A stretch of DNA of 64,000 nt from Lysobacteraceae bacterium NML93-0399 (GCA_002307375.1 NTJI01000001.1:1612001-1676000), one strand, 5' to 3'. Counted from the first letter of the stretch, positions 38,448 through 47,225 are shown. Numbers and translations are program-made. The notes: generated by a model not told the origin, from the letters alone.

Positions 38448-39173
38448 ATGAGCTGCCGCCCACTTCCGCACCTGCTGCTCGCCGCGCTGATGCTGGCGGC
38501 CTCGGGCTGCTCGCAAGGACACGATTCGATGACGACCGACGCGCGCGCGTTCGACAACCCGTCCCAGGCCCAGTTCGTCAGCGCCGTGCGCGCAGGCGAC
38601 GAGGCGCTCGCCCGTGAGCTGCTGACCGCCGGCGCCAATGCCAACGCCACCGACGAGGCCGGCACGCCCGCGTTGAACTGGCTCATCCGCGAAGGCGACC
38701 GCGACGGCGTGCGCCTGCTGCTCGACCTCGGCGCCGACCCCACCCGCGGCGATGCCAAGGGCCGCACCGCACTGCATGAAGCCGCACTGGCGAACGACGA
38801 CCAGTGGATCGCGCTGCTGCTCGAACACGGCGTCGCCGTCGACGTGCCCAACACCCGCAACGGCCAGACCGCGCTCTACGAGGCCCTGCGCTCGCGCGAG
38901 CAGAAGAACATCGACCGCCTGCTCGCCGCGGGCGCGAAGCTCGACGTCCGCGACCGCAGCGGCACCACCCCGCTGCACCAAGCCGCCCTCGTCAACGACA
39001 TCCCCTCGGTCAAACGCTTCATCGAAGCCGGCGCCGACCCGCGCGCCACCGACGAGACCGGCGCCACCGTCGAGAGCTATCTCTACGACGGCGACCCGTC
39101 GATGCTGGCCGCGCCGGTGCGGCGGGATTACGAGTGGATCCGTGAGCGCCTCGGAAGCGCGACCGCGCACTGA
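38448..39173 (+). CDS. Ankyrin-repeat lipoprotein
   Basis: A 241-aa lipoprotein with signal MSCRPLPHLLLAALMLAASGC (lipobox Cys near 21) and about five ankyrin repeats (residues ~45-215: AGDEALARELLTAGANANATDEAG, GRTALHEAALANDDQWIALLLEHG, GTTPLHQAALVNDIPSVKRFIEAG). It should be anchored on the periplasmic side of a membrane. Start choice lies between ATG 38436 and 38448; the latter gives a normal signal peptide. It follows the lipase gene, so a role as cognate immunity or chaperone partner is inferred; ankyrin lipoproteins also occur in other periplasmic roles. Confidence 0.83.
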   Translation: MSCRPLPHLLLAALMLAASGCSQGHDSMTTDARAFDNPSQAQFVSAVRAGDEALARELLTAGANANATDEAGTPALNWLIREGDRDGVRLLLDLGADPTRGDAKGRTALHEAALANDDQWIALLLEHGVAVDVPNTRNGQTALYEALRSREQKNIDRLLAAGAKLDVRDRSGTTPLHQAALVNDIPSVKRFIEAGADPRATDETGATVESYLYDGDPSMLAAPVRRDYEWIRERLGSATAH

Positions 39174-39381
39174 GGCGCACGCTACGCCGGGTTCGCGGAA
39201 CCGTCACTCAGCAAAAGCGGAGATTTCAGCGGACGCATGTCCGACTATCCGGTGATCTGCAAGCCTTGAACGCAAGCTCGCCCCAGTTCCCGCTTTGCGG
39301 GACTGGCGGCTACATCAGCATTGCCTCAACTGAACCCGGCGCCGTTTACCGCGCCTGCGAAGCCCGCGGAATGTACGCCTC

Positions 39382-40137
39382 TCAAGGCGTGGGCAGCTCC
39401 ACGAGCTTCGGAGAAAACGAGAACCCATCGTCGATATCGCCGATGCAGACACGCGCTTTCGACGCCAGCCGCGTCCACGTCTTCGGCCCCGGCGTCTCGT
39501 CCGCGATCGAGCCCGGCTGCACCCACGCGCGGCCGTCCAGGTAATTCACGCTGGTCGTGCTGATCTCGCCTGACGCGCGATGCAGGTGCATGTCGTCGTA
39601 GCCGATGAGCCGCATGCAGTCGTCCTCCAGCCGGAACCGGTACGTCACATCGCGTGTGCTCCATGTCCCCGCACTCGCCCAGCTGCGCAGGCTGATCGAC
39701 CACGTGCGGTTCGGCCGGATGGTCACCGCGCCGCCCGCGTCATCGTTGAGAAAGTCGTCCATCACCGGCGCTTCCGGCCGAGGTACCAGCGTGTGATCCA
39801 CCATCACCCGGCGCCAGCTGCCATCCGCCTCGCCGACAGCCGCCACGAGCATCCGCGGATTGGTGTCGAAGCGGTCCGGCCCCAACCCGTCGTTGTCGAC
39901 AACGTTCGCATCCGCGTCCATGCGCAGCACCAGCAGGGCGTCTTCGAGATCGTCGTCGTTCAAGCGGCCTAGCGCGCGGTACTCGAGTTGCCAGCCGCGG
40001 GGTACGAATGCCTCGAGTGTCGCCGCGTGTTTGGCGATCTGGGGATAGATCACTTCCGGAAGGTCGAAGGCGTGCGATGGCACCGCGGCCGCGCCGCATG
40101 CGAGGACAACCAGGAGGGATGCGGTCGGAAGCTGCAT
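39382..40137 (-). CDS. Exported hypothetical protein
   Basis: A 251-aa protein with a signal peptide (MQLPTASLLVVLACGAAAVPSHA) and no recognised domain. The mature part has two cysteines (DDCMRLIGYDD and VCIGDIDDG) that may form a disulfide, and acidic stretches such as RLNDDDLEDALLVL. That stretch resembles the ND-ED-ALLVL pattern found in periplasmic proteins that report on gene products with FG-GAP-like folds. It starts three bases after the stop of the trypsin-like gene on the same strand, so the two are co-transcribed. Confidence 0.75.
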   Translation of the reverse strand: MQLPTASLLVVLACGAAAVPSHAFDLPEVIYPQIAKHAATLEAFVPRGWQLEYRALGRLNDDDLEDALLVLRMDADANVVDNDGLGPDRFDTNPRMLVAAVGEADGSWRRVMVDHTLVPRPEAPVMDDFLNDDAGGAVTIRPNRTWSISLRSWASAGTWSTRDVTYRFRLEDDCMRLIGYDDMHLHRASGEISTTSVNYLDGRAWVQPGSIADETPGPKTWTRLASKARVCIGDIDDGFSFSPKLVELPTP

Positions 40138-40140
40138 GTG

Positions 40141-40998
40141 TCATCGATCAAGCGGCGAGCGGATCGTCATTGTCCGCGATTCGCCTGGCGACTCCGAAGT
40201 CACGCGTTCGATCCAGTCCGCGTAGTGACGCAGCCGCACGTTGCACGTGGTCTGGCCGTACTGCCCCGGACGCGCGGTACGGACATCCCCGCTCACCACC
40301 TTCCAGGCGCCCAGACCTGCAAGCGTCCATTGGTCTCCCACTTCGATGAGCAGCGGCCCGCCGCTGTCACCATTTCCGAGTGCACCTTCAAGTGGCAAGG
40401 CTGCGGGCGGCGCCTCGAAGACGTAACAGAGCCACCGGTCGTAAGCGCTCGTGACCGTGTTGAATGCACGTCGCAGCTCGGTGCGGTTGGGCCCCCTGGG
40501 ATCGTGCCCACGGTCACCCGTGTCTGTCGCGCCTTTGCCAATGAGTTGCACGGTCTGCTGGAACTCGGTGCCGCCTGCGTACAGCCCGACAGGCGCGACA
40601 TCGGCAACCGGCTGCTGCAACTCGATCAGCGCAATGTCGTCGGATGAGGCGAGGAACGCCACGATCAACATCGCCTCACCGCTGGCCATCGCCTGGTCGA
40701 TCAGCGATTGCGGCAGCACTCTGTAGCCCGGATGCACGACTACCCGCTCGACCTCTCTGGGCAGCCCCTTGATCGCGACCTGCTTGAGCTCCGAATGCAT
40801 CGGCAATGTATGGGCGGCCGTGACCACCAATCGGGGCGTGATCAGAACGCCACGCCCCTCGCCAGGCATGTCCACGAGTGCAGGAAACTCGGAAGCCGGA
40901 ATTTGATAGTGCGCATCGTCCACGTCATGCCGGATCACGACGGCGCTTGCCGCGAATGATGTCGCGAGAGCGGCAAGAAGCCACAGGGCTCGAAGCAT
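40141..40998 (-). CDS. Trypsin-like (S1) serine protease, exported
   Basis: A 285-aa chymotrypsin-fold protease with a signal peptide (MLRALWLLAALATSFAASA). The catalytic triad is visible: His in VVTAAHT (about 63), Asp in SSDDIALIEL (about 119) and Ser in GNGDSGGP (about 211). Two cysteines (RWLCYVF and TTCNVRL) may pair. There is no propeptide longer than a few residues. The last 15 residues after the fold are variable. It is the first gene of a two-gene unit with the exported hypothetical protein at 39382-40137, which might be its inhibitor or substrate; that is a guess. Confidence 0.87.
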   Translation of the reverse strand: MLRALWLLAALATSFAASAVVIRHDVDDAHYQIPASEFPALVDMPGEGRGVLITPRLVVTAAHTLPMHSELKQVAIKGLPREVERVVVHPGYRVLPQSLIDQAMASGEAMLIVAFLASSDDIALIELQQPVADVAPVGLYAGGTEFQQTVQLIGKGATDTGDRGHDPRGPNRTELRRAFNTVTSAYDRWLCYVFEAPPAALPLEGALGNGDSGGPLLIEVGDQWTLAGLGAWKVVSGDVRTARPGQYGQTTCNVRLRHYADWIERVTSESPGESRTMTIRSPLDR

Positions 40999-41049
40999 GT
41001 GCGATGTCCTGAATTGGTTAGATAGATCTGGAATCGTTATCGCTGGCGA

Positions 41050-41463
41050 TCAGCTTCGACACGTGTAGTAGCGATGCTCCGCATCGAGCGCTTGCTGCCA
41101 GCCGTTCGGCAGTCGCAGCATCACCAGACCACCCATGCAGGCAACGCCATAGCGCTTTGCATCGTCAGTACCGTGCGCAGGCACGCTCAACACGCGCGTC
41201 GACGGCTGCGGCCGGCCCATGATCCGCGCCACGCTCTGCCTGGTCCGCGCGTCGCTCTGCTCGCACAGGTTGCGGAACAGATGTGCGTACGGGTTGGCCC
41301 GCTGGTCACGGGTGATGACGCTGCAGTCCTGCGGCTGGCTGTAGGCGACATCGCCGTAGCGTTTCGTCTGGGCGGACACGGGCAGCGAAGCGAGAATTGC
41401 CATCATCAAAAAGCAGGTCGCGCATTGGGGCTCTTTGTTCGGCGGGCCGAGACGACCCGCCAT
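41050..41463 (-). CDS. Exported hypothetical protein
   Basis: A 137-aa protein. ATG at 41463 has AAGG seven bases upstream; a hydrophobic stretch (CFLMMAILASLPVSAQ) then looks like a signal peptide beginning late, so an internal start near 41406 is possible. The mature part has four cysteines (CSVITR, NLCEQS, VACMGG, YYTCRS), suggesting two disulfides. No family was recognised. Base composition is intermediate between the high-GC neighbours and the SIR2-HerA island that begins just beyond. Confidence 0.6.
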   Translation of the reverse strand: MAGRLGPPNKEPQCATCFLMMAILASLPVSAQTKRYGDVAYSQPQDCSVITRDQRANPYAHLFRNLCEQSDARTRQSVARIMGRPQPSTRVLSVPAHGTDDAKRYGVACMGGLVMLRLPNGWQQALDAEHRYYTCRS

Positions 41464-41492
41464 AAGTGAACCTTGCACCGTTATCCGCGTAC

Positions 41493-41702
41493 TCAGAGCC
41501 TTTGGTATCGGTACGAAGTGCGGATGTGGACGTTCATGTACTCACCATGAGAACCCGCGCCCATCAATCCTTGGTACTCACGAAGCGGAACATCGAAGTA
41601 GTCGTACGTCACGCCGCCTTTGAACTCAACACGAAGAACCATGCGTTCTTCGTCATAGCCGACGGCAATCAAATTGCTTGACTCCACAGAATGCATTTCC
41701 AC
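41493..41702 (-). CDS. KTSC-domain small protein coupled to the SIR2-HerA genes
   Basis: A 69-aa KTSC-domain protein (SSNLIAVGYDEERMVLRVEFKGGVTYDYFDVPLREYQGLM..SHGEYMNVHIRTSYRYQRL). The start is a GTG at 41702 with a full AAGGAG six bases away; that site lies inside the last codons of the HerA gene. Only three bases separate the HerA stop and this start, so the genes are translationally linked. KTSC proteins are small beta-rich domains often beside nucleic-acid enzymes and defence genes; their role is unknown. The composition is as AT-rich as the HerA gene. Confidence 0.82.
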   Translation of the reverse strand: MEMHSVESSNLIAVGYDEERMVLRVEFKGGVTYDYFDVPLREYQGLMGAGSHGEYMNVHIRTSYRYQRL

Positions 41703-41705
41703 TGC

Positions 41706-43568
41706 TTACTCCTTGCTTGAAAGAACTTCGTGGGGAAGCAGAACTTCTTGATTTCTCCACGCACGTAAAACTAGGTCGTATCTATTAGGTACGCGTTCCC
41801 TATTCCACCCAGAGTTTCCTAGGGGGCCTTCATCGAGAACTTCTACTGCTACAACCGGATCAGAGCTGTCCGGCCTATGCTTAAGAGGAGGCTGCGAGAT
41901 CATAGCTCTCATCGGAAGATTAACTGCCTCTCCAACCACTATTGCTTCGCCAGTGCGCAAGACGGGAAGCATCCCCATAAGCTCTTTTAAGTTGTCGCTC
42001 GCCGCGCTGCTGACTGCAGATCGATCCGTCGAGTTGGTAAGACGAAGCGCAAAAATTGTGCCGCACTGGGATATTACCGTTGAGTCGATTTCTGACGGTC
42101 TTTGAGTAACGAGCATCATCGAAACACCATATTTTCTCCCCTCCTTGGCAATCCTTTTCACCGCTGCGGTGGCCGATCCCCCACCAAGGTAGGCATGTGC
42201 CTCTTCGAGAACAAATAAGATTGGACGCTCCCTGCCGCCTTCTGGCTGGTTACGTGCCCAAAACATGGCGTCATACACGAGTCTGAGCAGGCCCCCGACC
42301 AATTCAGACTGGATGCTGCTCGGCACGCCAGACAGATCTAGAACCGTGATTGGTTTCGAGTGGCCGAGCCAAGACTCTAGAAGTTCGTCAAGATCGGCCT
42401 CTGTTTTCCCGCTCTCGTTCGGCATGTATCGCCCAGGGCGCAGCAGGAAGTCCATGCGCGTATCGCGAATTCTCGATCCGAGTGCATCAATCGATTTTGC
42501 GAGTCCGGCATAAGCCGATTGGCGATGGCGCACCTTGTCCGGATCATCTTTGACGTCCTTCACCGGTCGAAAAACCGGCGCAATTCCGGCCATGCAGTTG
42601 CCGGTTAACTTTCGGCCTCCTGCTTCTGCATAAGCCAAATTCGCATCGCTTTGTACTTCTCCTGACCTGACTGCATGGGTTGCATAGGCCTCGACATGCA
42701 GATCCATCCAAAGCTTGTGAATGCTGAAGGGGGCTGGGGTATCCGCCGTGATTTGATCGTCGGAAAGAAAGAACGATGCGCTATGCGGGGCTGATTTCTT
42801 CATCTGTACAACCTTATCGACCATCATCGCTCTACTTTTTGCATCATCCACAGAGCCGAACGTGGCTGCGCATAACTCTTCAAAGCTCAACGCCCAATAC
42901 GGAATTTCCAGTTTTCTCTGACCCGCTGTGGGCGAGACACTAAAAACTTCGGCCCGGTCTAGCAGCGCTCGTGAGTATTCACCATGAATATCGACAAGAA
43001 CGATTCTTGCCGATGGAAAGGCGGTTTCGTGGGAAAGCGTCGCTAGGAGACTAGCAACGGTTGTCGACTTTCCGGAACCAGTAGTCCCAACGACTAAGCT
43101 GTGTCTGCTTACAACTCGATTTATATCGACTAAAGCGGGGATAGAGTCGGAGCCAGACAAATTTCCAATGCGTACGTGAGCCGCGCCTCGGCTCTGCCCG
43201 TACACAATTCGAAGGTCATTCTCAGTAACTAGATGTACTACATCCCCGACGGTTGGATGTTGGGAGATGCCTCTTTGAAAGCCTTCGCGAGCGCTCCCAT
43301 CTCCAACAAGTTGGATCACCATCCAGCGATTGTCTTCGTCTGTAGTGCTTAGGCGGTCAGGCACAGCACTAGCGCCGACGCTTGACACGACACCATACAA
43401 ATCAACGTACCCAAGTGGGATCCTCACAAATCCGCCTATCTGACCAACACGGTATGCCTGGCCTTGCACAAAGCTCAGACCTGATGCCGTCGATTGATGC
43501 ATACGTACCGTCACAGAGGATCCGTTGACATCCGCAACAGTTCCTAGCTCGGTTGCTTGCCGGCTCAT
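41706..43568 (-). CDS. HerA-type ATPase of a SIR2-HerA defence module
   Basis: A 620-aa HerA/FtsK-superfamily ATPase (DUF87). It has an N-terminal HAS-barrel-like beta domain (1-150), Walker A GTTGSGKST (161-169), Walker B with LFVLEEAHAYL, and a sensor/arginine-finger region around VTQRPSEIDSTVISQCGTIFALRLTN. HerA forms a hexamer that translocates on DNA. Its gene starts with a four-base overlap (ATGA) with the upstream SIR2 gene, the known arrangement of SIR2-HerA anti-phage systems, where the complex degrades NAD+ and/or DNA on infection. GC content is clearly below that of flanking genes, pointing to horizontal acquisition. Confidence 0.93.
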   Translation of the reverse strand: MSRQATELGTVADVNGSSVTVRMHQSTASGLSFVQGQAYRVGQIGGFVRIPLGYVDLYGVVSSVGASAVPDRLSTTDEDNRWMVIQLVGDGSAREGFQRGISQHPTVGDVVHLVTENDLRIVYGQSRGAAHVRIGNLSGSDSIPALVDINRVVSRHSLVVGTTGSGKSTTVASLLATLSHETAFPSARIVLVDIHGEYSRALLDRAEVFSVSPTAGQRKLEIPYWALSFEELCAATFGSVDDAKSRAMMVDKVVQMKKSAPHSASFFLSDDQITADTPAPFSIHKLWMDLHVEAYATHAVRSGEVQSDANLAYAEAGGRKLTGNCMAGIAPVFRPVKDVKDDPDKVRHRQSAYAGLAKSIDALGSRIRDTRMDFLLRPGRYMPNESGKTEADLDELLESWLGHSKPITVLDLSGVPSSIQSELVGGLLRLVYDAMFWARNQPEGGRERPILFVLEEAHAYLGGGSATAAVKRIAKEGRKYGVSMMLVTQRPSEIDSTVISQCGTIFALRLTNSTDRSAVSSAASDNLKELMGMLPVLRTGEAIVVGEAVNLPMRAMISQPPLKHRPDSSDPVVAVEVLDEGPLGNSGWNRERVPNRYDLVLRAWRNQEVLLPHEVLSSKE

Positions 43569-44803
43569 TTCCCTTCCTCTATTTCTTCTACGTCTTCATG
43601 CGAAAATGTTTGTAGATATCTACCGAAGGCCGCAAAGTCGCCTAGCTTGAATTCAGCCGGAGCGGACGAGGTGTCCTGTTGAAATTCCTCAGGATTCCAA
43701 TTGAAGATTAGGTCTAGGTTGGAGTTGAAGCTCGATTGTAGTACCGCCCAAGGTCTTCGGATTCCTCTGGATATTTCTCCGTCGGCTCCCATAAGCGTGA
43801 AGTTTTGGCAGCGCTCCGCCATCCGGATGGCGCGAGGGTAGGAGTCCAGATTTGCGTATTGGAAAGCAAAGCAGGCGGATTGTTGGTTGGCCTTTAGCCC
43901 CTCTTCGATAACATCGTTCAAATGTTCATCAGAGAAGGAGAAGCCATGGACAAACAGAGCGACGGGCTTTGATTGATTCTTAAGAAAATGTCTCAGCCGA
44001 TCTATAAGCGCCAAATAGGGCATGCGACGACTGTCGTCGTACTTGCGATGGGAAGGGTGGATGAGGAGATCTTCTCCTGCGACAGCGTCATGCGTTCTGC
44101 AAACTCTTCTCGTTACTTTGTGCTGCCGCCAGTTAATAGATCCGTGCAGTTTCCATAGCCTTGCCCAGCGTTTAGGTAGCGCGTCTTGCTCGATAGCAAC
44201 TAGATCAAAGAATGGGTGTCTTGATCCGACAAATCCATCGAAGTAAGGGACGTTAGCTTCCTCCAGAGCTTGTTCGAGAAGCAAATCGTAGTTGGTGGTG
44301 AAAATTTCGACGGGCGTGCCGCGTCGGGGTGCAAGGAATTTGGCCAACTGCGAGTATGGAGTAACTTCATCTGGAAGGCATTTATCGACATGGCCTTGAA
44401 TTGCTTTGCACATTGCTTCATCAAGGGTCTGCAGCTGCGTACTCGTGAGGCCTCGTGCGTTGCCTTTGCCGGCCGCTAGTTGAAGCGTTCTAACTAATCC
44501 AAGAATTATTTCAATGTTCTGGTCAGAAACCTCATCTTCGTCTAACACCGCTTGGATAAGTGCAGTTGTCTCTCCGTAAGTCGAGCTATTACGCAGTTCG
44601 TCCATAACTAGCTTGGTCAGGCCAGCCACTGCTGGAATAAGCGGTGATTTGACTAGTTCCACGCCGTCCCCAGCGACTGCGCCAATTTGAACTGCCACAG
44701 GGCAGCCGGCTCCTAGAAAAAATCCGATTGGCATCTTTTCTATGGACAAAACCTGCGCCAGACGGCGATTGAGCGCGCTAGCGCTGGAGAAAGCAGACGT
44801 CAT
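43565..44803 (-). CDS. SIR2-family NADase of a SIR2-HerA defence module
   Basis: A 412-aa SIR2-like protein. NAD-binding and catalytic features are FFLGAGCP (GAG at 31-33), TTNYDLLLE (Asn171, Asp173) and KLHGSINW (His220), the pattern of SIR2 domains that hydrolyse NAD+ rather than deacetylate. A ~180-residue C-terminal part follows. It overlaps HerA by ATGA. Start ATG 44803 has GAGGAA six bases upstream. In described SIR2-HerA systems the two proteins form a large complex that depletes NAD+ and aborts phage infection; that role is carried over by homology. Composition is atypical for the window. Confidence 0.9.
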   Translation of the reverse strand: MTSAFSSASALNRRLAQVLSIEKMPIGFFLGAGCPVAVQIGAVAGDGVELVKSPLIPAVAGLTKLVMDELRNSSTYGETTALIQAVLDEDEVSDQNIEIILGLVRTLQLAAGKGNARGLTSTQLQTLDEAMCKAIQGHVDKCLPDEVTPYSQLAKFLAPRRGTPVEIFTTNYDLLLEQALEEANVPYFDGFVGSRHPFFDLVAIEQDALPKRWARLWKLHGSINWRQHKVTRRVCRTHDAVAGEDLLIHPSHRKYDDSRRMPYLALIDRLRHFLKNQSKPVALFVHGFSFSDEHLNDVIEEGLKANQQSACFAFQYANLDSYPRAIRMAERCQNFTLMGADGEISRGIRRPWAVLQSSFNSNLDLIFNWNPEEFQQDTSSAPAEFKLGDFAAFGRYLQTFSHEDVEEIEEGK

Positions 44804-44926
44804 ACTAGTTCCTCAGAAAAGTGTTCTTAATCGAGTTCGAAATCTGTGTTGGGGCGGATTGATAGATAAGCTGCTGCGCCTTCGTGGAGCTACGTTGCTA
44901 AGTTCGTTCTCGCTACGCCCCCCGCG

Positions 44927-45352
44927 TCATTGCCGCCCACCACTCCCCCGATACGCCGCAATTGTCTGCTCCGCTGTCGGATTCGACATCCCAAGCCCGT
45001 TGACGAACACCGCCGGCGCGCCGCGCTTGAAGACGGCGACGGTGCGGTCGATGCGTTCGATCTGCTCGGCGGTCGGGTTGGCCACATCGAAGTCGAAGCC
45101 GCTGTCGCGCTTGACCGGAATACCGGCGCGGGTGAGTTCACGCACCAGCGCTTCGGTGCGCTGCGCCTGTTCGGACGGGCAGTTGGGCGGGGCGAGCACC
45201 AGCACGGTGTTGCGGGCCACGCCGCCAGGCATTTCCACGGCGACGAAGCCGGCGGTGTCGAATGCCGCCGAACCGGATGGGCTGCGGTCCTGCCACCACT
45301 GGTAAGCGCCGTACAGGCCGCACGCGAACAGCAGGATCGTCAGAAAGCGCAT
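44927..45352 (-). CDS. Membrane-anchored thioredoxin-like protein
   Basis: A 141-aa protein with an N-terminal hydrophobic anchor (FLTILLFACGLYGAYQWW). The rest resembles a thioredoxin/glutaredoxin fold: VLVLAPPNCPSEQAQRTEALVRELTRAGIPV, a central beta strand, and APAVFVNGLGMSNPTAEQTIAAYRG with the cis-Pro (Ala-Pro-Ala). It has a single cysteine (about 58) rather than CxxC, so it may be a non-canonical redox or binding protein. It returns to high GC and marks the upstream edge of the SIR2-HerA island. Confidence 0.68.
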   Translation of the reverse strand: MRFLTILLFACGLYGAYQWWQDRSPSGSAAFDTAGFVAVEMPGGVARNTVLVLAPPNCPSEQAQRTEALVRELTRAGIPVKRDSGFDFDVANPTAEQIERIDRTVAVFKRGAPAVFVNGLGMSNPTAEQTIAAYRGSGGRQ

Positions 45353-45457
45353 CGCATTTCCTTTGTGCGTGGCGCCGAGGGCGCGGGTGTCGTGTGTCTG
45401 GTGGTCTTTTCCCGGCAGGCCGGTCGCAGGTGTGTGGCTGCAGTCCGGCGCATCGGT

Positions 45458-46288
45458 TCAACGCGTACCCCGGCATGCGGGGTACGTCGAGCAACCCCAG
45501 AAGCTGTTGCCACTGCGCCGGTTGGTGCGCTCGACCATCGCGGCGTCGCAGCGCGGGCAGGTCGGCGATGTGTCCGGCGTCGGGGCGTCGCTCGCAAAGA
45601 CCGGTTCGAGACGTGGCGCCGGCAACGTGGACGCCGCCACGGACGGTGCGGGCGTGTTCTGCACGTCGCGGATCATCGCCAGGAGGGTCGGCCCGTCGAT
45701 CAGTTCGATCGGCTTGCCGGCGGCGAACTGCGCCGCGTCTCTGGTAAAGCCGCCGCTGGTCGCAATCCGCACAGCGTGTGCACCGTGATGGGCGAGCAGG
45801 CCGTACATCTCGCGTACGACGCTCACCCGAACCTGTCTGCTCCGCCAGTGTTTGCATTGCACCAGCGTGCGCCGGCCGTCTTTGCGCAGGATCAGATCGA
45901 TGCCGCCGTCGGCACCGCCCAGGCCGGTTTCCTCGACGCTGTAGCCCTGGCGCCGGAACGCTTCGCCGACGAGGCGCTCGAAATCGCGCCAGCCGATGGC
46001 GGCGATGCTGTCGAGACCGGTCTGCGCTTCGAGCAGGCGACGGCGCCTGCGCGCGTTCGCGAAGGCGACCAGCGCACACAGCGTGCAGGCCGCCAGGAAC
46101 AGCCATGCAAGCGGCGCGAACGCATCGCTCTGGGCCGCGAACGCCTGACCGTAAGGTCCGCCCTGCCGCGACAGGACCATCGGAATGCCGTGGCGGATGC
46201 CCGCATAGCCGAGCGCGCCGACAGCCAGCGCAACCGGCCACGGCAGCTTGATCAAATCGTGGAAAAACCCGCGACGTCCGCGTCCCAT
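45458..46288 (-). CDS. Membrane-anchored Mrr-type restriction endonuclease with topoisomerase-like zinc ribbon
   Basis: A 276-aa protein. Two N-terminal transmembrane helices (WPVALAVGALGYAGIRHGIP; FAPLAWLFLAACTLCALVAF) are followed by an Mrr_cat PD-(D/E)XK domain (about 90-205). Its catalytic line is GADGGIDLILRKDGRRTLVQCKHW (Asp, then Gln-Cys-Lys as QxK). A C-terminal four-cysteine ribbon reads CPRCDAAMVERTNRRSGNSFWGCSTYPAC. AGGGGGA precedes ATG 46288. Mrr-type enzymes cut modified DNA; the membrane tether suggests acting on incoming DNA. No methylase partner is adjacent. Confidence 0.87.
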   Translation of the reverse strand: MGRGRRGFFHDLIKLPWPVALAVGALGYAGIRHGIPMVLSRQGGPYGQAFAAQSDAFAPLAWLFLAACTLCALVAFANARRRRRLLEAQTGLDSIAAIGWRDFERLVGEAFRRQGYSVEETGLGGADGGIDLILRKDGRRTLVQCKHWRSRQVRVSVVREMYGLLAHHGAHAVRIATSGGFTRDAAQFAAGKPIELIDGPTLLAMIRDVQNTPAPSVAASTLPAPRLEPVFASDAPTPDTSPTCPRCDAAMVERTNRRSGNSFWGCSTYPACRGTR

Positions 46289-46494
46289 GCGAATCCCCCT
46301 TCCCCTGCGGGGGACGATAGCCCGGAAGCGGGCAGGCGGGAAAGCGGCGGTCGGCGGGAATGCTGCCCGCGACAGGGCGGCTTGCGATGCGATCAGGCGT
46401 TCCGCATCGCCAGAACGCACGTCGCCGCCCGGAGGCGGCGATGTGGATATCCAGATGACGCGGCGCTACGGGCGTGGCCCGTGCGCGGTACGCA

Positions 46495-46842
46495 TCAACG
46501 TGCGAACGCGATCCGGTCGATGCTGTTGTCGGACGACTTGATCCACACGTTGAGTTCGCGGCCGTGTGCGGTGCGGCCACCCAGCGTGGGGGCACCTTCA
46601 TCGGCCTGGCGCGGTTCGAACACCACCTGGTAGGTGCCTGCGTCGGCCGGGTGGACGTGGATCTGGAAGTTGGCGAGATCGGCGTCGGGCTGCTTGTCCT
46701 TGAACACCGGCACGGCGGCGGCCAGCGCGGCGGCGCGGACACCGTCGAGGACGACGGCCGTCGGGGTGCCGGCAGCCGAAGCCGCCTGCGTGAAAGAAGC
46801 GAATGCGAGCGTGCTCATGAGCAGAATCCTGTTGAATCGCAT
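46495..46842 (-). CDS. Exported hypothetical protein
   Basis: A 115-aa protein with a signal peptide (MRFNRILLMSTLAFASFTQAASA). The mature ~90 residues contain PDADLANFQIHVHPADAGTYQVVFEPRQ and VWIKSSDNSIDRIAFAR, suggestive of a small beta-sandwich periplasmic protein; no family was recognised. There are no cysteines in the mature part. It lies between the Mrr gene and higA on the same strand but with a gap of 70 bp or more on each side, so it is probably separately transcribed. Confidence 0.65.
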   Translation of the reverse strand: MRFNRILLMSTLAFASFTQAASAAGTPTAVVLDGVRAAALAAAVPVFKDKQPDADLANFQIHVHPADAGTYQVVFEPRQADEGAPTLGGRTAHGRELNVWIKSSDNSIDRIAFAR

Positions 46843-46915
46843 GCACCCTCCGGGAATCGGGGCAAAGGAATCATGTCCGGGTCGTTCGCTGCCGGACGAA
46901 CGCCATCGGCGCGTG

Positions 46916-47206
46916 TCAGGCAGCCAATCTCTGGATCCTGGCGGGCAGGTCGCCAAGGATGCGGTGGGCTTCCTCGAGTTCGTAGTCGGCCTGCAGGCCG
47001 AGCCAGAACCGTTCACTGGTCCCCAGGGCGGCGGCGAGACGGACAGCGGTATCGGCGGTGATCCCGCGCTTGCCGAGTACGATCTCGTTGATGCGCCGCG
47101 GTGGCACGCCTGTGGCCCGTGCCAATGCGTTCTGACTGATACCCAGCGGCTCGAGAAACTCCTCGAGCAGCACTTCACCGGGATGGGTGTTGGACAGGGG
47201 CTTCAT
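46916..47206 (-). CDS. higA: HigA-family antitoxin
   Basis: A 96-aa antitoxin with an HTH_XRE/HigA fold: MKPLSNTHPGEVLLEEFLEPLGISQNALARATGVPPRRINEIVLGKRGITADTAVRLAAALGTSERFWLGLQ... is the full family pattern, including the helix-turn-helix (about 24-44). It binds the toxin and represses the operon. It lies 19 bp downstream of higB, the toxin-first order typical of higBA loci. Confidence 0.93.
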   Translation of the reverse strand: MKPLSNTHPGEVLLEEFLEPLGISQNALARATGVPPRRINEIVLGKRGITADTAVRLAAALGTSERFWLGLQADYELEEAHRILGDLPARIQRLAA

Positions 47207-47225
47207 CTGTGGGTGTCTCGCAGGT

